Source of the DNA: a virus
IMG/VR virus record: IMGVR_UViG_3300043449_002510
Span: 1-64,000 of that record
Length of the DNA: 64,000 bases
Reading direction: 5' to 3' (one strand)
Both the position numbers and the translations under genes were made by a program. Below, in pieces: positions 50,209 to 59,761 of this stretch. Each line of letters begins with the position of its first letter. Within the stretch, counting starts at the first letter, position 1. The notes beneath the pieces are model-generated. The model did not search any database. It saw only the letters and a program-made list of their open reading frames with translations, and had not been told where the DNA came from.

Positions 50209-51069
50209 GTGGACAATAAAGAAGAATTAAATATTTCAGAAGTAGACGAATTAAAACTTTTTTATTATGAAATTTTGAATGGTTCGTCTTTTATTTCAGA
50301 CAATTCTTTTTTTATAAAACACTTCTCAGAAAGAGAAAGTTATTTAATTCAAAAAAAGAAAATTGAGCTTTTCTATTACTACGCAAAAGAGGGGGTTCCT
50401 CATGAATCTGAAGTTTTAGAAAATTCTTTAAAAAATGGGGAATGGACAAAAGAAAAAGAAAACAAAATCCTTGAATTAAAATTTGCTATTTCTGATAACG
50501 AAAGAAATATTCAAAATATAATAATCGAACAGCGACCTTTGATTCAGGCCGCTATAGATGAGAATAAAAAAGAATTATCTGAATTAATTATTGAAAGAAA
50601 ACAAGTTTTAGGTAAAAGTGTTGAAGATTTAGTTGATGATGATATAAATGACTATATTTCTTTTATATCCTTTTTTAAAGATGAAAAATGTAAAATCTCA
50701 GCATTTGAATCTTTCGAAGAATTTGAAAAAATTGATTTTTATCAAATTTTAAAATTAAACAAAATCCTTTCTTCTCATTATGAGAAAATATCAGAATTAG
50801 TTATTAAGAAAATAGCTGCAATGCCATTTTTTTTAAATAAATTTTCTTATGCAAAAGAAGATATAAGTTCTTTTTTGGGAGTTCCATTAAATGATTTAAC
50901 TCATAATCAAAATCATTTATTTTCTATTGGAATAAGAAATTTAAATGTTTTATCCAATACAAACGGGAATCCTCCAGATTTATCATTGGGAGCAAAACCA
51001 ATAAACTTAGTAAATTGGTACGATATTCAAAATTCTATACTTATTTCAAAAAGAAATCAATCAAAATAA
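50209..51069 (+). CDS. Putative tail assembly chaperone, copy 2, GTG start
   Basis: 286 residues from GTG. It aligns with copy 1 in the middle (EGVPHESEVLENS..NGEWTKEKENKILEL) and is also charged and helical (FYEILNGSSFI, KKIAAMPFFLNKFSY). It is in the same frame as copy 1, past two stops, so it is a separate gene and not a frameshift product. Tandem duplication of a chaperone is likely. No Shine-Dalgarno site before the GTG; translational coupling to the stop 9 bases upstream is probable. Confidence 0.5.
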   Translation: MDNKEELNISEVDELKLFYYEILNGSSFISDNSFFIKHFSERESYLIQKKKIELFYYYAKEGVPHESEVLENSLKNGEWTKEKENKILELKFAISDNERNIQNIIIEQRPLIQAAIDENKKELSELIIERKQVLGKSVEDLVDDDINDYISFISFFKDEKCKISAFESFEEFEKIDFYQILKLNKILSSHYEKISELVIKKIAAMPFFLNKFSYAKEDISSFLGVPLNDLTHNQNHLFSIGIRNLNVLSNTNGNPPDLSLGAKPINLVNWYDIQNSILISKRNQSK

Positions 51070-51080
51070 GTGTAATTTAC
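51069..51080 (+). promoter_or_regulatory. Putative late promoter AGTGTAATTTAC
   Basis: Begins with the last A of the upstream stop and lies 32 bases before the tape-measure ATG. Confidence 0.55.
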
Positions 51081-51102
51081 TTTATAGTTATAAACTATAA
51101 AG
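51080..51102 (+). repeat. Perfect 9-bp inverted repeat before the tape-measure gene
   Basis: CTTTATAGT - TATAA - ACTATAAAG, with the right arm ten bases before the ATG. In RNA it would form a hairpin between the late motif and an AAAGGTAAAAG ribosome site. It could be an operator or an RNA stabiliser. Confidence 0.7.
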
Positions 51103-51112
51103 GTAAAAGAAT

Positions 51113-54100
51113 ATGGCAATGCAATTAAATGTTACGGTTAATCCCGTATTTAATAATTCTCAATTTACGGCAGCAGGAGTTCAGGCAGGATCTAATTTTG
51201 CTAATGGATTAAATTCTGCTATTTCTAAATCTCAACCATTAGGCAGAATAACTGGTCAAGTCTCTGAATTTGAAAAATCAATGGAAGCTGCAAACGCTCG
51301 CGTTTTAGCTTTCGGTGCTTCTGCTGGATCTATTTACTTGATAAAAAGCGCATTTGATAAATTGTTTTTCTCTACAGTTCAAGTTGAAAAAGCTTTAGCT
51401 GACATTAATGCGATTCTTGGAGTTGGAAGTTCTCTTTTAAAATCTTTTTCTAACGAAATATTCAAAGCCGCCTCTTTTACTGGTCAAACATTCGAAACGG
51501 CGGCAAAAGTAGCTCTTGAATTTGCTCGCCAAGGTGCTGGAGCGGAAGAAGCTGCAAAAAGGATGAAGGCTGCCCTAGAATTAATGAGAATTTCAGGTTT
51601 AAACGCAGATGAAGCCGTCAATTCTATAACTTCTTCCTTAAATGCTTTTTCAAAAGAAGCTTTAACAGCAGAAGATGTTGTAAATAGATTAACCGCTGTT
51701 GATACTAAATTCGCAGTTAGTTCAAAAGACTTGGCTAATGCACTTCAGCGTGTTGGGGCCGTTGCTAGTGACGCCGGAATTCAATTTAATGAACTCTTAG
51801 GTTTAGTTACCGCCGCTCAAACTATAACTGCTCGCGGTGGAGCAGTTATTGGTAACGCATTTAAATCTATTTTTACTAGATTAGCTAGACCTCAAGTTTT
51901 AGATGACTTGGAGGCCGTGGGAGTTACAACAAGAAATGCTTCTGGACAAATTCTTCCAATGATAAGCGTTTTAAAAAATCTTGCTAATCAATACAACTCT
52001 CTTGGTTCAGCACAGAAATCTTTTATATCTGAATCTGTTGGCGGAGTTTATCAAGTCAATATTTTAAAAGCGGCCTTGGCTGATTTAGGTGATGGCATTT
52101 CTATTTTTGATAAAGCAACAATTGCGGCAGGTCAATCTACTGGATTAATTCAAAAAAGAATGGAAGAGCTTAATGAAACAATTTCTTCCAAACTTAATAC
52201 TTCTGCTGTGGAATTGACAAAATTATTCGCTGATCTTGGACAAAAAGCTTTTGGTTCAAGCGCAAAAGGAGCAATAGACGCCTTTAATAAAAATATATCA
52301 TTTTTAAGTAATGCATTAAGTGACGTAGAGCCAGATGATAATGTTGGAGAACAAATAGGTAAAACCATTGCTCAAGGAATTGTTAAAGGAATAGGGGGAA
52401 TTATATCTGGCCCAGGAGTTCAAATCGCAGCAGTTTTATTAACAAAAATGTTTTCCAACATCGGGAAGTTTGCCATTGAGGCTTCTCGTGATTTTATGGG
52501 AGCAAATGAGGCTTTAAAAAAGCAGGAAAGTATTGTTAGTAGCATTCAAAACTTCTTAAGTAAAAATCCAACTATCCTCCAAGCAATAAAAGCTGGACAA
52601 TTAAATGTAAATCAAGCTCATTTAATTTATTTACAGCAGTTGCAACAAGAAAATCAACTTAGGGCTCAGAATGCTGCTATAGCTACAACAATTGCGACTA
52701 ATGCTGCACCTTATATAACTACTTCTAAAAAACAAACTCCTGGAGCTGGTTATATTCCTAATTTTGCCCAAGATGAAAGTAGTACTGAAAAAAGAATTGC
52801 TCTTAATCATGGATATGCTCCAGGCCCCACTTATAAAAAAATAATTCATGATGGAAAAGGTGGAGCTTTTTTAACTACAGTAAATGGAGCAGAAAATATA
52901 TATAACTTTACTAATAAAAAGGGTTATAAAGCTACAATGGTTGTTCCACCTAATGGATTTGGAGAAAACACAATGATGGCTGGCTCTGGTTTTATTCCAA
53001 ATTTTGCTAAAATTTCTCGAACTGGAACACAAATATCAAATAATAAAAGTTTTTCAACATTAATTAGTGGAAAACATGCAAATGGAATAGATACATTTAG
53101 TGCAAGCTATAATTTATTTACTTTAAATGAAACTAATAAACAGATTGAGAGAGAAGCGAAGGCAAAAAATATAAGTAAAGGAAGATTAACTGAATTAAAG
53201 GCAATTGAATATTTAAAGAAAAAATCTCCAAACAAAAAAGCCAATGACCTTAATGAAATTAATAGTACATATCCTTTTGATTTAGAACAGGGTGGTAATT
53301 TTTATGAAGTAAGGGGAAGAAGAAATGTTGGAGCGACCGCTCTCGTAGCAAAAGCTGCAAGATATAAAATAAATAAAAATAATAAATTTAATAATGTTAC
53401 TTTTGATTCTCCTCCCAAAAAACAATCAGAAGAATTAGGAAATTTTAATTTAATAACTTTAAAAAATTCTATATTAGCTAGCGAATTCTTAAATAAAGGA
53501 AGTGGATTTATTCCAAATTTCGCAGAGTCTTCTTTGCCGCCAATTCCATTTCAAATAGTTGGATTAAATAAAAAATTAAAAAATCTCAAAGAAAAAGCAA
53601 AACAAGATCCAAAACTTTGGGATCAATTTAGAATGGCGTATCAAGACCATGCCATAAAAATTTTTGAAAAAAAATTAACACAATTATATCCGGGAACAGT
53701 AATAAAAAGTTCTACTCCAACTGCAAACATTAGTGGAGCTGGACTTGGATTCACTGGTAAAAAAAGTTTTCCTGGATTCGATGGAGTTACAGAAATACAA
53801 ACAGTTAATCCAGATTTATTACAAATATTAGGATGGCCACCTAACAAAAATTCAGGAAAAATTCTTATTTCAGCAAAATCTGGATCTGAAAAAGGAGCAG
53901 ATGTAAGAGAACAATTCGGAAAAGGAGTAAGCGCTCTTTCTTCATCTGGATATTTAAAACCGGAAGAACCTTTTTATTCACTTGTAGCTGGACTTGTTCC
54001 TGGATCTGGTTTAAAACCAAATAATCCACTTCATCCTTTGGGACACGCCTATGCGTCTGGTTTTATTCCAAATTTTGTTTCTGAAAATGCAATTAATGCA

Positions 54101-57100
54101 CTGAGAGAAATTGCAAGTGGAAAGCGTGGTGGTACGAAAGCAGAAATTGCGAACGCACAAGAAAAAATAAATAAAATTTTAGGCTCAGATAAATTAAGTA
54201 AATCTTTAATATTAACGAACAGATCTTTATTTGGCAAAAAATTAGACTCTGATGCTTTGGCATATATTTCTAAAACTTCTCCAGAACAATTAACCAAAGA
54301 CTTAAAAAGTGGTTATTTAGAGGGATCAATTGGCCACGATCTTTCTAATTTTAGAAATTCAATATTTAGCGCTGGTTCTGGTTTTCTTCCAAATTTTGCT
54401 TATGGTTATTATTCTAAATATAGTTCTTCATATGGCAAACAAAGTGGATATAAACCTAGTAAAAGTTTACAAAAAGAAAAGGAAGAAAAGAGAAGACAAA
54501 AAGAATTATATGGAAATTATTATAAAAGCCCAGAAATAACAAGTAATCCTTGGTCAAAAAATTTCGGTAAAGATTTTTCTGCTTCAGGATTTCTACCAAA
54601 CTTTGGTTACTTAAAAAAAGTAATGGGATTAGAAAAAACTCTTAGCGGCAAGGAGCCAATTTTAGATACCACTACTGGTCCATTTCCTTTTATTAGGAAT
54701 ACAGACCAACCGAATTTTGCAGCAGCGGTCGCTGATCATGGAGGATTAAAAAATGCCTTAAAAGATTCTTCTAAAAATCAAAAAGCCGCTGGAATAATGG
54801 CTGGAGGTGGTTTTATTCCAAATTTTGGAGTAGAAGAAAGTTTAATGCTTGGCGTTGTTCAAGCTTTTTCTGGACAATTATCTTCAAAATTAAAACCTCT
54901 TTCTTTTGGATATGATAAACAAATTGAAGAAAGTCAAAAAGTAGTTTCTGCAGCTCAACCATTAGCCGACGCTTTTGACGAATTAAAAAATAAATTGGCT
55001 TCCGTAAGCAAACAATATAAAGAAGAAGCTAAAAAACGACAAACGCCAAAGAGAAGAGCCGAGCAACAAGCAAGAATCTCAGAAATGAAATCTGTCTCTG
55101 CAGAAATGCGTGTAAAACGAACTGAATATAAAAAAGAAACGGGATTAGATATTAACAGACAAAAAAGAGAAGATCAAGCTAAAAAATTTGTTGAATATGA
55201 ACAAAAATTAACAGGAACAAGAGAAAAAATACAGGGTATCAGTGGTATCGCTTCTATTGTTTCTCCAATGGCTGGAGGTATGGCGGCCTCTGCATTAAAA
55301 ACACTTGGAGTCTCACCAGATACCACAAAGGGAGTAGAAACTTTATTTGAAGGAGCAGGTATGGCTGGACAAGCATTAATGGCCATGCCTAATCCAATCG
55401 GAATAGCAGTTGCTGGACTTTTAGGCGTCACCAAAATAAACACAGCCTTAAATGAATTTACTTCTGGTCTTGAAAAGGCAAAAGCGTCTTATGAAAGAGA
55501 AATGCAATCAATAGAAAAAACAACTAATGCATTAAATTCAATTCAACAAAATTATCAAAATTTAGATAATATTTTAAAATCTGGAACCGCTTCTCTTTCT
55601 CAATTTTTATCTGCAAATAGAAAATTTTCAGAATCAATGGTTAAACTAGCTTCTGCTAATCCACAATTAGCAGAAAAAATGAGAAAAGCCACTACAGAAG
55701 AAGAAAGAATGGCAATTCAGAGTGAATTTTCAGAGGCTTCTGAATTAAAAAAGAGACAAAAAGAATTCGACGTAATGTACGCCGAGAGGAAAAAAGAAAC
55801 AAATGTTTTAGGGTCAAATGTTCTTGCGATGGGTCGTGAAAGAGGGAGATTTTCTGTTGGAATGTTTGCTGGAAAAGAAGAGGAAAAAAAAGTAGAAAGC
55901 GAATTAAAAGAAGCCGCAACATTAATTCAATCTGAAGTTATAGATGCTCTTTCAAAGAGTGAGAAAAAAGAAGAAAGAGATTTAGCGGCAGAAATAACCA
56001 GAGGTTTATCAAAAGGATACATTACTGAAGAAAACAAAAAAGAATTATTAAGTTATGCTGAATATGGAAGAGAAGGAAAACAGTATTCTGAAACTATTGG
56101 CAAAATGGATATTTATGCAGAAATAAAGGCTTCTTTACAAGAGTTATCTAAAATTCTCGATACTTTTGGAATGAGTGCAAGCAGTGTTGAACAATACGAA
56201 AATCTTCTAAAAGAACAAAACGAAATAACTAGTAAACAAAATGCAATAAGAAGAAAACATAACCAAGATTTACAAAACTCACTAAATAGAGGTATTACGC
56301 TTGGGATGATTGAAAATAAAAGACGCCAACAATCATTAGAACAAAAAGAAAGAGATACGGGCATGAAATATGCTTTTGAAGAATCTAATATAAATTTAGA
56401 GTCTTTGGTTTCTTCCGAAGCGGATATACGTTATAGACGCGGAGTTTCGAGACAAAATCAAATAATTGAAGAAGGACAATTAAAACAAGAAAAAACAAAG
56501 AGTGTCTTTGAAGAAAATCGTCTTGGACAATTAATGGAAGTAGTTAAACAACAAATGGAGGCAAAAAATGCTTCTTCATTAAAAAGTGGTAAAGATGTTT
56601 ATAGTATAGAGCCATCTAAAGAATCCCAATCCCTTGCTAATTTTTTAGAATCAAAATCTAAAGAATTTTCTGGAGGAAATGTTGGAAAATTAACTGAATT
56701 ATTAAAATTGACTCCAGAAAAATTTACTGAAGCTTTTCTTGGTCCAAAAGAGAAAGCGCAAAAAGATTTTGGAATTTCGAGTTCAACTTATGACACATTA
56801 TTTACAGATATACAAACCCTTACTCTTTCGGGAAAAAATACAGAAGAAACTAATAATTATTTAAATGATTTATTAAGAACCGCGCAAGAAACCAAGAATA
56901 ATGCTGAAAAAAATGCTTTAGAAACTCAAACTGCAATTAAAGAAATTAGTTTCAAAGAACTAAGTCAATCATTAGGCGGTTTAAGTTTGCTGGAAAGAGG
57001 TGGAGTTAGAAAAGAGCGTAGAGAAATAAGAAGAGCTGAATTTCTTGCTGAACGCGGAGCAACTCCAGAAGCTAGAGCTAGAGGAGCTGCTGCTTTATTA

Positions 57101-57946
57101 AAACGTATACCAGAAACCATGAGAGATGTTAGAAATCCAATGGTTGCTGATTTACTTAAAACAGTTGAATTAGGATTTCGATCTGGCAATGAAAAAGTTT
57201 TATCTGGAACTAAATTAGGTGCTTCTGGTTTAATGGGAAGTCCTGAACAAATGATTCTAGCTCAAACATATGGAAATATAAAAACATCTGGATTAGGAGA
57301 AGACTTCTTTAAGAAAGCGGGATTAACTATTGAAAAAGGAGAGATTGGTCGAGGTCAATTTCAAGAATTAAACACTGAGCCTTTACAACAATCCATAACA
57401 AAAATATCTTCATCTTTATATATTTGGGAAACAAATCTTTTAAACTCAATCAAATCAGTAAATTTTAATTCAGTAAAAACACAACTTTCTGATTTGGAAG
57501 AAGCTTCAAAAGGCGTGACTGACGAATTGAGAAATTTAAAAGAAAGCCTTACTCCGAAAACTCCAGTGGAATCAAAAGGTTCACCAAAAGCTATTCCAAC
57601 TAGTTTCGCTAATTTACAAGCGGTAGTAAGTAAAAACGCACCCTCTGAAACTTTAAATGTTACTCAATCAACTCCAAAAGTTAAAAAAACACCAGCAGGA
57701 AAAGAAGAGGAGTCTAAAAAGACAGAAAATAAATCAGAACAAGGAACGTCTGCATTAAATGAGGAATTAATTGAAAATATAAGATCATTAACTTCTGTCA
57801 TGAATGAAGCTGCAAATGCTTTTAAAGAATCTAAATCAACAATGAGCGCTGATGAACTTAAACGGGCTTTCGGTCCAACTAATGAAATTTTAGGCTCAAT
57901 TCTTGGCGCAACTCAGTCAGATAAAAATTTACCAGTTTCAGTATAA
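51113..57946 (+). CDS. Tail tape measure protein with FIPNF-bounded inserted domains
   Basis: 2277 residues. Residues 60-330 match the TP901-type tape-measure core (QVEKALADINAIL; GQTFETAAKVALEFARQG; ITARGGAVIGNAFKSIF). From 544 to 1239 the motif [AG]-[SAG]-G-[FY]-[IL]-P-N-F occurs at 544, 624, 796, 981, 1088, 1157 and 1231. Between copies are unlike domains, including a nuclease-like one (GRLTE694..PFD723..E732VR734). From 1240 there are coiled coils, hydrophobic stretches near 1380-1440, and charged helices to the C-terminus. It sets tail length and is ejected on infection. 2277 residues suggest a tail of roughly 340 nm at about 0.15 nm per residue. Confidence 0.85.
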   Translation: MAMQLNVTVNPVFNNSQFTAAGVQAGSNFANGLNSAISKSQPLGRITGQVSEFEKSMEAANARVLAFGASAGSIYLIKSAFDKLFFSTVQVEKALADINAILGVGSSLLKSFSNEIFKAASFTGQTFETAAKVALEFARQGAGAEEAAKRMKAALELMRISGLNADEAVNSITSSLNAFSKEALTAEDVVNRLTAVDTKFAVSSKDLANALQRVGAVASDAGIQFNELLGLVTAAQTITARGGAVIGNAFKSIFTRLARPQVLDDLEAVGVTTRNASGQILPMISVLKNLANQYNSLGSAQKSFISESVGGVYQVNILKAALADLGDGISIFDKATIAAGQSTGLIQKRMEELNETISSKLNTSAVELTKLFADLGQKAFGSSAKGAIDAFNKNISFLSNALSDVEPDDNVGEQIGKTIAQGIVKGIGGIISGPGVQIAAVLLTKMFSNIGKFAIEASRDFMGANEALKKQESIVSSIQNFLSKNPTILQAIKAGQLNVNQAHLIYLQQLQQENQLRAQNAAIATTIATNAAPYITTSKKQTPGAGYIPNFAQDESSTEKRIALNHGYAPGPTYKKIIHDGKGGAFLTTVNGAENIYNFTNKKGYKATMVVPPNGFGENTMMAGSGFIPNFAKISRTGTQISNNKSFSTLISGKHANGIDTFSASYNLFTLNETNKQIEREAKAKNISKGRLTELKAIEYLKKKSPNKKANDLNEINSTYPFDLEQGGNFYEVRGRRNVGATALVAKAARYKINKNNKFNNVTFDSPPKKQSEELGNFNLITLKNSILASEFLNKGSGFIPNFAESSLPPIPFQIVGLNKKLKNLKEKAKQDPKLWDQFRMAYQDHAIKIFEKKLTQLYPGTVIKSSTPTANISGAGLGFTGKKSFPGFDGVTEIQTVNPDLLQILGWPPNKNSGKILISAKSGSEKGADVREQFGKGVSALSSSGYLKPEEPFYSLVAGLVPGSGLKPNNPLHPLGHAYASGFIPNFVSENAINALREIASGKRGGTKAEIANAQEKINKILGSDKLSKSLILTNRSLFGKKLDSDALAYISKTSPEQLTKDLKSGYLEGSIGHDLSNFRNSIFSAGSGFLPNFAYGYYSKYSSSYGKQSGYKPSKSLQKEKEEKRRQKELYGNYYKSPEITSNPWSKNFGKDFSASGFLPNFGYLKKVMGLEKTLSGKEPILDTTTGPFPFIRNTDQPNFAAAVADHGGLKNALKDSSKNQKAAGIMAGGGFIPNFGVEESLMLGVVQAFSGQLSSKLKPLSFGYDKQIEESQKVVSAAQPLADAFDELKNKLASVSKQYKEEAKKRQTPKRRAEQQARISEMKSVSAEMRVKRTEYKKETGLDINRQKREDQAKKFVEYEQKLTGTREKIQGISGIASIVSPMAGGMAASALKTLGVSPDTTKGVETLFEGAGMAGQALMAMPNPIGIAVAGLLGVTKINTALNEFTSGLEKAKASYEREMQSIEKTTNALNSIQQNYQNLDNILKSGTASLSQFLSANRKFSESMVKLASANPQLAEKMRKATTEEERMAIQSEFSEASELKKRQKEFDVMYAERKKETNVLGSNVLAMGRERGRFSVGMFAGKEEEKKVESELKEAATLIQSEVIDALSKSEKKEERDLAAEITRGLSKGYITEENKKELLSYAEYGREGKQYSETIGKMDIYAEIKASLQELSKILDTFGMSASSVEQYENLLKEQNEITSKQNAIRRKHNQDLQNSLNRGITLGMIENKRRQQSLEQKERDTGMKYAFEESNINLESLVSSEADIRYRRGVSRQNQIIEEGQLKQEKTKSVFEENRLGQLMEVVKQQMEAKNASSLKSGKDVYSIEPSKESQSLANFLESKSKEFSGGNVGKLTELLKLTPEKFTEAFLGPKEKAQKDFGISSSTYDTLFTDIQTLTLSGKNTEETNNYLNDLLRTAQETKNNAEKNALETQTAIKEISFKELSQSLGGLSLLERGGVRKERREIRRAEFLAERGATPEARARGAAALLKRIPETMRDVRNPMVADLLKTVELGFRSGNEKVLSGTKLGASGLMGSPEQMILAQTYGNIKTSGLGEDFFKKAGLTIEKGEIGRGQFQELNTEPLQQSITKISSSLYIWETNLLNSIKSVNFNSVKTQLSDLEEASKGVTDELRNLKESLTPKTPVESKGSPKAIPTSFANLQAVVSKNAPSETLNVTQSTPKVKKTPAGKEEESKKTENKSEQGTSALNEELIENIRSLTSVMNEAANAFKESKSTMSADELKRAFGPTNEILGSILGATQSDKNLPVSV

Positions 57947-57961
57947 TATTTAAATAAATGT

Positions 57962-59752
57962 ATGTCATTTAAAGGTTTAATAACGGGAACATTAGGATAT
58001 GAATTAAGAAAAGATTTCTTAGCTAATTCTTTAATGTATCGTGAATTAGAAACTTTTAATTATGATATTTATAGCGTAGATTTTTCTGGACTTAGTGCTT
58101 TAGAAATTCAAAAACAAATAAAAAATGAATTTAATAACATTTATTCTGGTGATATAAACGTTAAAGTTTTTAATACAGCTAATGCTTTACAATATCCAAG
58201 CGACAGTATTAGAGCCGCACGTTATACAGTTAATGTAGAGATAGCCAAATCTCTTTCATATTCACTTTTAACTGGCCAATTTCCAGAGCTTGAAACAAGT
58301 TATTTTAAAGGTATAGATTCTTTGTTTTGGGCTAATAATGGAAAATATATATTAGATTTTAAAGAAGATTATGGTTTTGGAATAAATAGTAATGGTAATA
58401 GAGAATTTAATCACAATCTTTCGTTTTCTTTGAGAAGTGGGAAAATTTCAGATCAAATTGAAAGAAAAAATCTTGCTCAGAAGATCGCGACGGGAATATT
58501 TGATCAGGACAAAAATACAACATTTGGAATATCTTTGCTTTCTGGAGAGATTTCTTCAGTAGGAGATGCTTCAACTTTTAGAAATTATTATAATGAATCT
58601 TACGATTACTTCAAAAATTCTTATTCTTTTTCGAGACGTAGAGAATTATTACCTTTTTCTGATGCCAACACAATTTTTAATATAAATCAAACATTGACAA
58701 TGAATGAAAATGGAATCATTGACATTATTGAAAAAGGTTTTACTTTAGGAAAAATAAATTTTTCATTAGCTAAAAATGATTTAGAAAATACTTTATCTCA
58801 ATCTTATAATCGTTGTACTGGATTTTATTATAAATTTTATAATACTGGAATATTATTGCAAGATTCTCAATATAAAGATAATTTACCATTTAATTTTCTT
58901 CCATTAATTAACACTCCAGTAAAATTAGTAAAAAATTATGATGTAAATGTTCTAGCCGCAAATTATGAAGTTACATATACTAATAACCCCCAATTTTCTG
59001 GAGACGGAACGGTGACTTCCCAAACTGTTGAATTCAACATCAATGAATTTAATAAAGTTGAAGCAACTCATTCTTATGATTATACTTTAAATAAAATAAT
59101 TAAAAATTCAGATTATTTTGTTACGGGATTATTCAAATATACCACTGGAGAAAGTCCTTCCTTAATGTTTAATTATTATACAGGAATTTACTCAAATATA
59201 TTTTCAGTATATCCAAATTTAAATTTAACAAAATCTTCAGCTAATTTTCCTAATATAAAAACAAAAGCATCTGTTAGATTTACATATAATAATGATCCAA
59301 CTTATTTTGTAAATGTAAATGGAAAAGAGTTTAAAATTTTTGATGTAACAATTGACAAAAAAAATCCAACAGATATTGTAAGTGAATACAAAATTATAAA
59401 TCGAACAACAAAAGATAAAAAATCTATATTATCTTATGCTTATCAGACAGAAAAAGGAAGTATCATAATAAAAATTGTTGCAAATATAGGAAAATATAGT
59501 AAGCAATTCATTTCTGACGGAGTGGGAGACTTTTTATTAGTTGGATCAGATCATTCTTTTAAATTAAGCGAATATCTTGAAGCGATTTATAAATTTGCTG
59601 GACAAGCATTTTTTAATAATTTTGGACAACCAATGTCTGCTTTTAATTGGTTTATTGAAGATTCAAATTATTCTTTTAGTTCTGAAGGAATAATTGATGT
59701 CTCAATAACTTATGCTTATACATTAAAGAAAAGGAATTCAAACAATTTTTAA
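57962..59752 (+). CDS. Baseplate or distal-tail protein
   Basis: 596 residues, beta-rich. Begins MSFKGLITGTLGYELRKDFLA, followed by NTANALQYPSDSIRAARYTVN and a central HNLSFSLRSGKISD segment. No family recognised with confidence. Directly after the tape measure, where distal-tail and hub proteins lie. The repeated HNLS / RNYYNESYDYF alternation with many Tyr and Asn is shared in style with the next gene, suggesting related folds. No catalytic motif. Confidence 0.5.
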   Translation: MSFKGLITGTLGYELRKDFLANSLMYRELETFNYDIYSVDFSGLSALEIQKQIKNEFNNIYSGDINVKVFNTANALQYPSDSIRAARYTVNVEIAKSLSYSLLTGQFPELETSYFKGIDSLFWANNGKYILDFKEDYGFGINSNGNREFNHNLSFSLRSGKISDQIERKNLAQKIATGIFDQDKNTTFGISLLSGEISSVGDASTFRNYYNESYDYFKNSYSFSRRRELLPFSDANTIFNINQTLTMNENGIIDIIEKGFTLGKINFSLAKNDLENTLSQSYNRCTGFYYKFYNTGILLQDSQYKDNLPFNFLPLINTPVKLVKNYDVNVLAANYEVTYTNNPQFSGDGTVTSQTVEFNINEFNKVEATHSYDYTLNKIIKNSDYFVTGLFKYTTGESPSLMFNYYTGIYSNIFSVYPNLNLTKSSANFPNIKTKASVRFTYNNDPTYFVNVNGKEFKIFDVTIDKKNPTDIVSEYKIINRTTKDKKSILSYAYQTEKGSIIIKIVANIGKYSKQFISDGVGDFLLVGSDHSFKLSEYLEAIYKFAGQAFFNNFGQPMSAFNWFIEDSNYSFSSEGIIDVSITYAYTLKKRNSNNF

Positions 59753-59761
59753 AATAATTTT

